Positions 45,901 to 58,000 of a DNA stretch of 64,000 bases are shown in pieces. Numbering within the stretch: the stretch's first letter is position 1; each line of letters begins with the position of its first letter. A program made the translations under genes and the position numbers. This DNA is from Diadema setosum (lineage: Eukaryota; Echinodermata; Echinoidea; Diadematoida; Diadematidae). The stretch covers positions 9,208,602 to 9,272,601 of the forward strand of contig CM067077.1 in NCBI GenBank assembly GCA_033980235.1, read 5' to 3'. A model generated the notes under the pieces. The model was not told where the DNA came from. It did no database searches and saw only the letters and a program-made list of their open reading frames with translations.

Positions 45901-48900
45901 GCAAACACAATAAGACAATTATGGGGGTATGTCCAAATGTTTGTGGGGGAATTTATATCATGTTTGGGTACAAAGTATCTGCTTCATGATGTTGCCGGTA
46001 CAAGTACAATTATGTATTATGTGCAAAGGTACACATGTACACTGTACAATTGTGTGGAGTTTAGTTCATACTATTAAAATGCACTTCCTGGCAATGCAAT
46101 GCTAAAATTTGGTCAATCTGTAGTTGCAGTTAGCTGAGAGTTTACATTGTAGAGGCAACTTGCACATGACCTGAAAGCATACTTTATTTATCACTGTATC
46201 TATGCTGTACAACTTTCCTTGATGTTTATATTTCACGATTTTTTTGTAAGTGGACTGATAGCACTTGGCAAAACTGATGCCTCTTGTATCAGCGCTATTG
46301 CTTGTCCTCATGGAGACGACTACAGAAATGTACACTGTATGTACACAGTTTGTCAGTCCATTGCTGCATACCTACATCATGTACACTCTCATGACTGTAA
46401 TGAGATGTGATGCACATAAATATGTTGGCATTGTCAGTTAACAGTGATAAGAGCCGAGTTGCTGACAATATGTAATGCATACACTGCATGCACCGACATG
46501 TGATGAGCTATTGTACAGTGTAAACTCACACAATTTGTCTTACAATGTAGCTGCCGGTCAATACGTTTGAATCGGCTCCATGTTCCCAATGAGCATCCAG
46601 AACTCTCAGCCTTGACATCCAGCCTTGAACATGAAGATGAGTCACAGCCATAGATGAATGAATTCCCCGTACCAGCGTGCAAAAGAATTATTCCAGCCCC
46701 ATGCCCCTGCATGCAAGCATGATGCAAGCATGCAGATCTGCCCCTGCCTACGGTGGTTCACACTGTACTCTAGTTTGCGTGTGATCATGCTCTTCATCAA
46801 TAAGTGCAAGTCTATTGTAGTGGAGTTGAATGGAATTTGGGCTTGCGGAAGCAGAAGATGCTATCATCAAAGATGATGCAAGTTGCCATGGAAGTTCATT
46901 CCTCCCTCTTCTCTACTATGATAAGAAAGGGAACTGAAGTTTCTCCTATCGGGACTCTCAGATGAATTGACTGATTGCATGACTTGATAGTCATGGCTTG
47001 GCTGGGAGATACCAAATTGTAGACCACAAATTTCTCTTGAGGATAGGATGAGGGGATAAATGGGAGGGAGAGTAATATTCTGTTGTTTTCTCAAATGCTG
47101 TAGTGCCCAGGGGATGAAGGAATAGTATGAAGTGCAGAACTATCTTTAATAACAATGGAATTACTGATTTCTCAAGCAAACAAAACAAACAGTGAAAAGA
47201 AAGGAGAAAATAACAACTATTGTCATATGTGAGGCCATTCCTATACTGTATTCAAAATTTATTGATGAGGTAGAAAATTAGTATCCTCTTGAAGAAGTAC
47301 AAATGTATGTGCCGGTATATAAGCACTCACAAATGTATTCATGGGCTCAAATATTTATAAAAGGTTCACAGCAGTAGATGGGCATTGTTTCATGAAAACT
47401 CCAGAATATACAACGGCATGAGATGATGGCCATGTGATGCCTATTAAAGGTCCTGTTTACCTTTGGGAGCAGTGATTTTAAAAATGTTCAAGATATCACA
47501 TTTGATGCATATGTGTAGGACTGTTGTATTACAAAACATCCTACCATATAAAACTTTTGCAATAAAGCCTAAAATATAAGGAGATATAATCTGTATTTTT
47601 CTCATTAAACCATAACTTTAGACAGTTTAGTCTGGAAACATGTTTATTTAATTGTTCACATTTTGTGTATTTAATAATACTTAAGATCAAATATACAGTA
47701 TGGATTCAAATTTTTACAGTGGTTTTTTCTATCCCTATTAAACTCACATTTTATAACTATTTTTAAAGCACTAATGCTGGGTTTTTGTTTCATCTGCAAA
47801 TGGTAAATTATGCCTTTGATGTTTCTACTGGTTGCTTCAAAATAGAAAGAGTTGAAATATCTTGCAATGTGAATATCCATTCTCCACTACTAGTATTACG
47901 GGCTGCTGAAGATGCCCCCCCCCCCCCCATTCTGAAAAGTTAAGCTGTAAAATTTCCATGTGCTTGATGTAGAACAATTATTGTACAATGTCGGTATACA
48001 TTCAGTTTGATAGGCAAGTTCAAAGAGCTGTCAATTTTCTCTTATAAATAATGATTTCCAGTATATTTTGTTAAATGAAGGAATCAGCCACGAGAAAGGC
48101 GATGATGTGATCTGTGATGCTGGCAACCTATGTACATGTACAATGTACCTCAATTTTCTTGTTAATATGTTTCTGCGCTGCTTATTCATTATACTTCATA
48201 TTCAGTGTTGATTGTTTGTTTTTTCCCCTTTAGTTCATGATTCTAGAGGTGTGGAAGGAAATAGTGGGTATTTAATGTTAATTCTTGTTTGTTTGTTTGT
48301 TTGTTTTGCAGGGTTGTGAAGGAAGAAATTGTGGATGATGATGCCAAATTACCTTGTTTCAATGGCCGTGTGGTTTCATGGGTAAGTTTCAATTCACTGA
48401 TCATTTGAGTGTGACATAGATTTCATTGACTAGTACATGTATCATATTTTACCAGGGATCATGTTTATGTTGTATAAAATGTGGCTTCTGTCAATAGTTT
48501 GTTGTAATAGATTGAGTATTTTTTTTTAATGTAATTGTAGTTGACAGCAGTTTCACAATCTCATCTATTGTTGTGTAATAGTGCCTCTTCTGTATACACT
48601 TACAGGTAATTGAAATCAGATGGCATGCAAAAAGAAATCAACAACAACCAAATGTACATTTGTAAAGAAGGAAAGTGAGATATGTTCTATGATGTGTGTA
48701 ATATTGTATTTGAATCAAAGCTATGGATAAATGTATGTTTCAAACAACAGGAAATAAAATGAATAGATTGACAACAGACATTTAAGATGGTGAATACCTT
48801 TTTGTGGTCCTATATATTACACGTAGAACTATGCTACATGAAATTGAGTATGAAGAATCCATCTGAAAGCAACACTTCATTGTATGTATAATGGAGGTAC

Positions 48901-51900
48901 CTGGTACATTGTAAAACTTTAGAGAGTGTTGTCTTAAAGGGTGTGTACAGTTCTGGTCGAGGTGTAGATTTAGCTTTTAACATTTTGCGAGATATTCAGA
49001 AACCACTCTATGAGATGTCAAAGAGCATGCAGTTCTAAGGGGTATCAAAAGTTTATTCGATGAAAATCGGTTTTGAAATGGCTGAGATATCCAAAAACAA
49101 GGTGAAACAAAGAGATCCTAATAAAGTTGGGGCATGTCGCCTTTTATTATTAGCACTTTTTGTCTCGCCCACCGGAGGTGAAGGCGAGACTAAGGGATCC
49201 AAATGGCGTCCGTCCGTCGTCCGTCCGTCGTCCGTCGTCCGTCACAAATGTTAAAGTTTACCTGCAAGACTCTCTTATGATGCATAACTTGGCAACTGTT
49301 ATAGCAATGGCAGCCACACTTTGGTGATAGAAACACTAGGGGTATCTTCATGTTATGGTGTTGTCAGAGGTCATGTGATGAGGTCAAAGGTCATTTGAGG
49401 TCATATATTAAAGGGTATGTGCAAGACCCTCTTTTCTATGTTAAAGTTTACCTGCAAGACTCTCTTTTGACAAATAACTTCACATAAGTTGCTTGGATTA
49501 CAACCTAACTTGGGTCATAGATGCACTGGGGGTACCTTCATGTTATGGTGCCGTTGGAGGTCACAGGAAAAGGTCAAAGGTCATTTTGAGGTCATACGTT
49601 AAAGTTTACTTGCAAGACCCTCTTATCACATGTAACTCGACACATGTTGCTACAATGGCAATCAAACTTGGGTGATGGATGCACTGGGGGAACCTTCATG
49701 TTATGGTGCCGTAAGAGGTCACATGATAAGGTCAAAGGTCATTTGAGGTCATACGTTAAAGTTTACTTGCAAGACTCTCTTATCACACGTAACTCAGCAC
49801 ATGTTGCTACAATGACAATCAAACTTGGGTGATGGTAGATGTCTCTTGGGAAGTTGAAGGTTACCACAAGGTCAAAGGTTACAGACAGGGGTCAACGAAC
49901 TTTTAGGGCCCAATGTTAAGTTTTTAGGGCGCATTTCGTTTATGGCTCATAACTTTTGAACCCTTTGTCCGTTTGTGACCAAACTTGGATGGAACATGTC
50001 CCTTGGGGAGGTGAAGGTCGTCACAAGGTCAAAGGTCACAGACAGGGGTCAACAAACTTTTAGGGCCCAATGTTATGTTTTTAGGGCGCGTTTTGATTGT
50101 GGCTCATAACTTTTGATCCCTATGTCCGTTTGTGACCAAACTTGGACGGTAGATGTCCCTTGGGGAGTTAAAGGTCATCACAAAGTCAAAGGTCACAGAA
50201 AGGGGTCAACAAATTTTTAGGGCCCAATGTTAAGTTTTTATGGCGCGTTTCGATTATGGCTCATTACTTTTGATCCCTTTGTCCGTTTGTGACCAAACTT
50301 GGATGGTAAATGTCCCTTAGGGTATTGAAGGTCACCACAAGGTCAAAGGTCATAAGCAGGTCAATTAACTTCTGGGAGTTATAAAAAATATTAATTCCTT
50401 GTACGCGAATGGGCGAGACACAATTTGGCGATTGCCTTGTTTTTGATATCTCAGCCATTTGAAAACCAATTTTCATCAAATAAACGTTGAATCCTTCTTA
50501 AAATTACATGCTCTTTCATATTTCATAAGAGGCTTTTCATTATCTCACTTAGGAATGTTCAAAACATGTATCCCTTCCTCAACCAGTACTGTACAGTCCC
50601 TTTAATGGTAGATCTACATAAAGTATATTTGAAATTTTGTTGCCAGTCTCAAGTGTGCATGACTGAGCAGTGATGGAATTTGATATCCAGATGTTTGCAA
50701 CCGAAATGTCATCTGCAAAATTAAGCAGTCACTTTCAAAGCCATTTCTGAGCTCTTCCCCCATTTGGAAGCCCCGTAATTCGAGGGGGGAACGTTTGGGC
50801 TTTTGTACTTCCCGCAATTGATTTTCCATCAGCGCTAATGAAAGTCATCAGGCTGGGATATTGATGCAAGTGTGAGGAGTTCAGGTGCAGTAACTACAGC
50901 GCAAGGTGTCATCAAATGAGTCATGCATTGGATCCTTTTGCGTTTTTTTCCCCTATTTCTCTTTCTCTCTTTGGAGAGATACTGTGTTTTGGTCTTTGCT
51001 GTCACCCACATTCTTTTTGTCGAGTGAAAAATTGTGGGAGTCTGCCGGAGAGCAAGCGTGGTCTCCAAGATTCGTCATGTCAGCCATGCCTGTGGGCACT
51101 GCTAGCTGATTCCAGTTCTGTATTTTTACATTTTTGTACAGCAGAATGTTTGCAATCGAAGTACATGTACATGTATCCAACTGTATCACAGGACTGTGGC
51201 ATGCATAGATCATTGTACAGTGTAGATGGAGTCAAAAACTTCTTCATTGTAATTCATTAGCTCCATCAATAACCTGTTCCATTCTCAATATTTCTAAGTA
51301 CAATTGTATGCGTGATCTAAAAATGAGGTAATTACAATGTTATGTTACAATACACAAGACAGATGCATTGTTGACTAATGTATCAATACACATAGTAGTA
51401 TAGTACCTTTATTTGAAGCCCTCCCCGATCACTTTAGAATTCCTCCTCCTTGGGTACCGACAGAAAATATATACTAAATATGACATTAAAAAGATATAGA
51501 TGGGGACAGGAAGGGATAGTACATTGTATCTAAAGAAATGAGAGATAAATGCTAAATGTGATACAAGCAGTCAAGAAGAGGAGTTCATGAGTGATGTAGG
51601 TTGAAAGAATACTGAGGTTCAAAGGAGCAGAGAGATATGGACAGACTGCACACTGATTATTATGCAGTGATGCTTCGGAGGGGTCAAGTGTATCACCAAC
51701 TTACGGAGATAGCTCGAGATTTCGCAAATCTCTTCCGATGACTACACTGTATTGCCAGCATTCACTGAGCTTTATGTTATTATGTATGTACAGTCGTACG
51801 GTATGCACAGCAGCTGCTTAATATTCGGCCCCACCATGCAGCATACACTTTGCACTAGATCCTCGAGTGTGGTCTCCCAAGTGAGTGTTAGTGATATTAT

Positions 51901-54900
51901 ATCACCACCGGTTCTTCATTCTGTCCGTCCCTGTGACAAGTGTCTTGATTTCTCCCCTGGTAATTATTTTGTCCCGCAGGTGTGATGGCGGTGCAGTCTT
52001 TGTGTCGCCAAATAAGGGTAAAGTGTGAGACACAACAGCCCTTTACTCTGCCGCGCCGTCAAAGAGAATGGCTGCTGGTGTTTTTGGAGTGGCGAAAATG
52101 CTCGGCGGCCAAGCGGTGTAGACGTGCCCCCAGGCGTGGCTAAGTCCCAATTGTGTCTTAATTGCAGACCGAATGTCACAAGGAAAGAGAAGACACTTGT
52201 AGTTCAGTGTATAGGTGGTCAGGTATGCAGAATTTGCATGTGTTTATCATTGGCATATAATGGTTTTTCATAGATAACAGTATTGCGACTGAAGATTCTG
52301 TGGAAAGTGGGGGGGGGGATCTCAGAGAGCAATTATCTTGAAAAAAAATGAACAAATTTACCTTGGTTGTCAGACAAATCAGCTTTGTCTGATTCTGCTA
52401 GAATACCTTAGCTTGCATGCGATGGAAAATGAAATTATGCTTTGAATCTGTTTACACAAAATACAAATTGTGTATGTCTGTTTATCTTGGATTTATAGTC
52501 ATAGTGGAGTATAGTGCACTACACATACACTCACACACACATATACACACACACTCAAAATACATTCTTGCAGGCAGCCCGAGAAACTACATTATACAAT
52601 AGAAAACTCAAGAAAGTAAGTCTTACATGAATATTATATACCAGATATTGTAAAATTTCATGTGGCAGTGTTTGCATCATACAATGTAGATTTCCTGTAT
52701 GATGAGTATGCCTTTCTCCCCATTGTCTGATGTGTATGATGCTGCTTGCATGCATACAATTGTATGTCCAGCTTGATTTGATATTTTTAACATTCTAGCT
52801 TTCATAGTATCAGTCATTCCCATTTTATTTTTTACTTAGTTTCTCTTTACATGTAGCTTTGGTCTTGATGAATTTCATGTGGGCATTTCCACAGTAAATG
52901 GGTAGTTTTAGGTTGGAAAAACATGAAAAATTAAAATTGTCTTCAGAGTATCCATATTTCAGAGTTTGGTTGCCTAATACCTATATTAAATATTTTTAAG
53001 TAGGAAAAGATAACTTTGTATTCAAATAGAGCTTGAGTGGGTATGTAAGTAAGACATGTGTAATAGGTATGGGGCGAACGCGTGTAACACATAGAGTAGG
53101 ACAGAAATATTGGAATGATGGATTCCTCATACAAAGAATACAAATATTGATTTGAAATCATCTGACACTATTTATTGTACTGATACATTATGATAAGAAC
53201 AATTTAGGTTGTCCATATTTGTGAAAATATTCATTATTTGTGTCATTTTGAAGTGTGCATTCATGATTAATGCCAGAAAATTTGTGCATCATATCCGAAA
53301 GGCGAGATCGTGTTTGTACTAAGTTCCTCCATAATCGGGCGAACTGTTGTCATATTCATATCTGTGTGGGTGCATGTGTGTGTGAGGAAAAGCCAAAGCT
53401 TCTTTGCAATAGAGTTTCTTGAAATTCCAAAGTACATGATATGACATGTATCACTGCATTAGTGGTGAACGCATGTAACACAAGTGTAGGACAGAAACTT
53501 GAACTTTACAGAGTTTTTTAATATCCAAGGTTAACAATACACTCCCGTTCTCCAGAATATTGTGTAGTTCATTTTAAACCACAATGTGCAGTATATACAA
53601 AGGCTGAAATATCAAAATACTGTATGCAAAGGAGCATTTTGCTGTTGTCACTGGGTCAGCAGTTATCATTTCGTGTCCATTACACCTTGATATTCCTACA
53701 TACACATTTTGTAAATCAAGTGGATTGTATTTGCCTGTCCAAATTTAAAACTTTTTTTTTTTTTTTTACTGATACAAAAATACATGTGTATTGATACAGT
53801 TTATAGGGACTAAACTAGAATTTCAGTCATCACATCCCAAACTCAATCAACACACAGGCTCTGGAAACAAGAATTAAAACTTGCATTGTTCATTTTTCTA
53901 TTGCATTTAATGTCCATCAGCCACAGTTAGAAACATAAAGCAGTTAATGTACCAGTAACTGTTTTCAATGTGAAAAGAAACTGTTATTTGATTGTGCAAC
54001 AGTTAAATCTGTTCATTTCAATTTACATTCATTCGAAAATGAATAGTTGTAACATTCATTAGGGAAATAATCCTTATAGGGAATCAGTACACAAAGAATG
54101 ACACTTTCAGAATTGTTCAGGTACTGTACAACAACTCTTAACTTTACAACCTATGAGTTGATTTGTAAATTAGAGAACAAAGCATCCTTTGCAACTGATT
54201 GACAATTTGCCCTACATCAACGTAAATAAGCACTGAATTGATCAGTGTTTCTATAGTAGCCATGATATAAAAAATCATGAGCGTACATACTCGAGCAGGA
54301 TTTGAACCTACGACCCCCTGATCTCCGGACAGGCGTCATCTCCACTAGACCATCGAGCTTCTGCCCGACAGCAGAAAAAAAAAATGTTAATATATCATGG
54401 ACGTACATACTCGAGCAGGATTTGAACCTACGACCCCCTGATCTCCGGACAGGCGTCATCTCCACTAGACCACCGAGCTTCTGCCTGACAGCAGTGAAAA
54501 CATCTTGACGGAAAAATGCCATGAATTTGAAAGCACCCTTTTCTTTGCCTGCCAATTCAAGACAGTGTACATTTTTATATGGTGTATAGGTCCTAAACTT
54601 GAATTTCAGTTATCACATCTGAAACTACATCAACATACAGGCTCCATAAACAAGAATTAAAACTTGCATTGTTCACTCTTCTATCTTCTTAATGTCCATC
54701 AGCCATAGTTAGAAACATATGGTTTATCAAGAATAATACTGATATCTCCTTATACTTTCAGCTTTATTGCGAACATTTTAAATGGTAGGATGTTGTGATA
54801 CAACAGACTGACACATATGCATCGAATGTGATATCTTGAACATATTTTAAATCACTGCTCCCAAAGGTAAACTGGACCTTTAATGTAAATCAGCCACAAA

Positions 54901-55017
54901 AGAATTTAATGTGCCATCAACTGTTTTCAAAGAATAACACTTTCCGAAATGTTCAGGTACTGTCAGAGAACTCTTAACTTTACAACCCTATGAGTTGATT
55001 TGTAAATTAGACACACA

Positions 55018-55049
<32 letters not shown>

Positions 55050-58000
55050 ACACACACAAAAAACACCCTTTTATGTGCCTGCCCATTCGATACATACGTA
55101 CAATGTATTCAAATGGTGTATAGGGCCCATTCTGGAATTTCAGTCATCATATTCCAAAACTTGATCAACATACAGGCTCTGAACACAATACAAACGAACA
55201 TTGTTCGTTCTTTTATCGCCTTAATGTTCATCAGCCACAGTAAGAAACAAAGCAGCTAATGTAATAACTTTTTTTATTCAGTTGTATCCCTGTTTATATC
55301 TTGCTTTAAAACAAAAGGGATGGTAAGTATTGGTTCAGGTGATGACTCAGCTTTTAACTTTTTGAAATAGCATACAGGTTCTCTTAAAGGCATTGAAAGT
55401 TTACTTAAGTGAAAATCGGTTTTGAAAAGGCTGAGATATCCAAAAAGAAAGTTAAACAAAGTGATCCTAATAAAAGTTGAAACCCAGATCTTCCATTTCA
55501 ATAATATTGGTTTACTTTGTGGCTTCATACCTCAGCCATTTGAAGACCATGTTTCATAAGCTAAACTTTGAATTCCTTGTAGAATTGTATGCTCATAAAA
55601 ATTTCATAAGTGGTTTCTTAGTACATTGTATCTTGCAAAAAGTTAAAAGCTAAAGTCATACCATCTGATATACTTTACAACTTGAAGGGAAAAAAAAAAA
55701 ACAACAACTGCTGTCTTGTGGTGCTTTGCTCCTCCAAGAGAATGGGATAAGGCATTCTGCACAGGATGTTGTTTGTAGATTCTCCGGAGATGTTGTCTTT
55801 GATTGACCACATGAAAACTCCATGCCTCTTTTTTCCCCATTAAGTCATCATCCAGGATGTCTTTTACCTGTCGAAAAAAAAAAAAAAAATTATATACATA
55901 ATCAACAAATACTTATACTGAGTTCATTTTATCAAAATTTTTGAAAGTTTGGAATATTCCTATATACTGAGTGCAGATAAAAGATTGTTCAAAAGGCATG
56001 TACATGTCACCTGCAATTGAAATATAGTTGAACATTTTGCTGCATAGATATTCCGTAAACCAAGCAATAAAATACATAAACTACAAATACAGTAGACTCT
56101 TAAAAAAAAATGGAATTTTAGGGAAAAAAAACTGTTACTGTAGACAACAAAAGTATGTGTAGCCATCCCATTTTAAGAGCTGTGTTTTATCTTACAATCT
56201 TCATTCAAAGATATCTAATAATAAAATATTTCCAGTAAGTTTTGAATATAGGATTATAGAAATTTGGAGGGGGCTGCAGGTTAGCGCTATCTTCGAAAGG
56301 TAATGTGTAATATTTATTTTTTGCTGCAGACAGCAATTGAGCATCAACACCTCTGCACAATGTTTGCCCTCTTGAATTTCTTTTCTGTTTGATTATTTAG
56401 TCATGTATGCAATATTTATAGACTTTGGGAAATAAATACAGAATACTTCTGTACATATTAGCAATGTATGTTTGTCATAGAAATATAAAAATTGACCTCC
56501 AATCTCTCAACCCACCTAGCAACCTTTCCTGGCCAAAGTTTCAAAAAAAGGATCTGCATAGGTGTAATTTTTGGTATCGCCAATACCTTAGGTGCCGTGC
56601 GGAGAGCAGTGTTTTAGATGCATTATGAGATAGCTTACGGGAAAAACTTGACCTGGTTTTGGCTGCACATGCACTCAGATCATGCTTTATCTTTATCCAG
56701 AGATATTTTTTGTTGAAGATTTCTTCGCTTTCCATCATGTGACCAGCACATTGAAGCCTTGCAGTAGTGAACCATGACTCTAGTGACCGCAAATCAGTAA
56801 AACTTAGAAACTTTCAACTCTTTTCAGCTGAATTTTAACCAAGAAAAAAAGGGATGGCAATGGAAAAGCAGACGATTAACTCCCTTGAATCATATGGGAA
56901 CTGCGACCTCTACTTAGCGTGAGACAATCAGAAGTGAACAAGGGCACAAAAGAATCCCACAGTGTATCTGTGACAGAGCTCTTCAGCATGCACAGAAGTT
57001 TTTTTTTGCACACTTGCGATACAGAAAATTGATTGCAACATCATGAAAATATCAAAAAATTCAAAAAGATATCTATGATAAAATCTTCATAATAAAAAAG
57101 AATATGCCATAGTGTAAAAAAAAAAATAAATAAAAATGGAGGCCATGGCTTCTATCTTTGAAGGGTAACAATTAATGTTTGTTTTACACTGTAGAAAGCA
57201 ATTCAATATCTCCAACAAACATCCTACACAGATTGCTCTGCAATCATTAATTCATGTATGCACTATAAATTGATGTGCTTTAAAAATGAATAAGAAATAG
57301 TCCTGTAAATAAAAGGAACCTTTTTTTTGTCATAGTCTGAAAAAAAAAAATATGCAACCTTAACATATTTAAGAGTGCCAATGTAGCAGCCTTTTTGGCC
57401 AAAAGAAAAAAAAGAGAACATAATAAAACGAAAATATGCATTCACACCATATCACTGCAAAGCAGACAGGCTAGGCATGATGAAGGGATGCTCTGGGCAC
57501 TCAGAAAATCTCCACCACAGGCTGTAGAACAGGGCCATGCAGCTTCTATAAATAAAATGATAATCGTATCAGAAGAAAACCCCAAATAAGCACAGATGTG
57601 GCTACATGACAATGGACCAAAATATCATGAAGAGAACAAAATGAAGACTAGTTATGTACCAGTTCTACGACATCTACAAATAAAATATTTACAATACATA
57701 ATAGCATGGCATTAAAAATATGGAGGCCATGGCTTCTTTGAAAGGTATTACTGTTACTTGTAATGTCTGTTTTCCACTGTAGAAAGAGATTTCATTTCTC
57801 CTACACAATTTGCTTAGTGGTCATTAAATCATGTATGCAATACACACTTACAATCTTCATTGAATGAATACAAAATAGCTCTGTACATAAACATTACATT
57901 GCAGAATTTCTGCGAAGTGAAGTTGCGGAACTTCGGTCATGTCATATATTTATTAGAGCAGAAAGATTTGGGGCTGATTTCATCACAGGGAACGTTTTTA

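Larger units (their letters stand above)
53765..55265 (+). repeat. three-copy tandem duplication of a non-coding segment
   Basis: Units 53765-54190, 54535-55015 and 55066-55265 share GAATTTCAGTCATCACATnCC, CAACAyACAGGCTCyr, TTAATGTyCATCAGCCAcAG and, in the first two, CAACTCTTAACTTTACAACC type blocks. Between and within units lie SINE and TTAA-element insertions and a poly(A) run (55018-55048). Confidence 0.85.

Noticed and set aside
50900..52273. ORFs of 67-114 aa in dvl intron 2
   Set aside because: No domains and no frame-consistent splice sites; likely chance ORFs.
54302..54508. repeated [20 protein letters not shown] ORF, or a tRNA gene
   Set aside because: Comes from two SINE heads; A and B boxes are present but no tRNA cloverleaf or acceptor stem was found.
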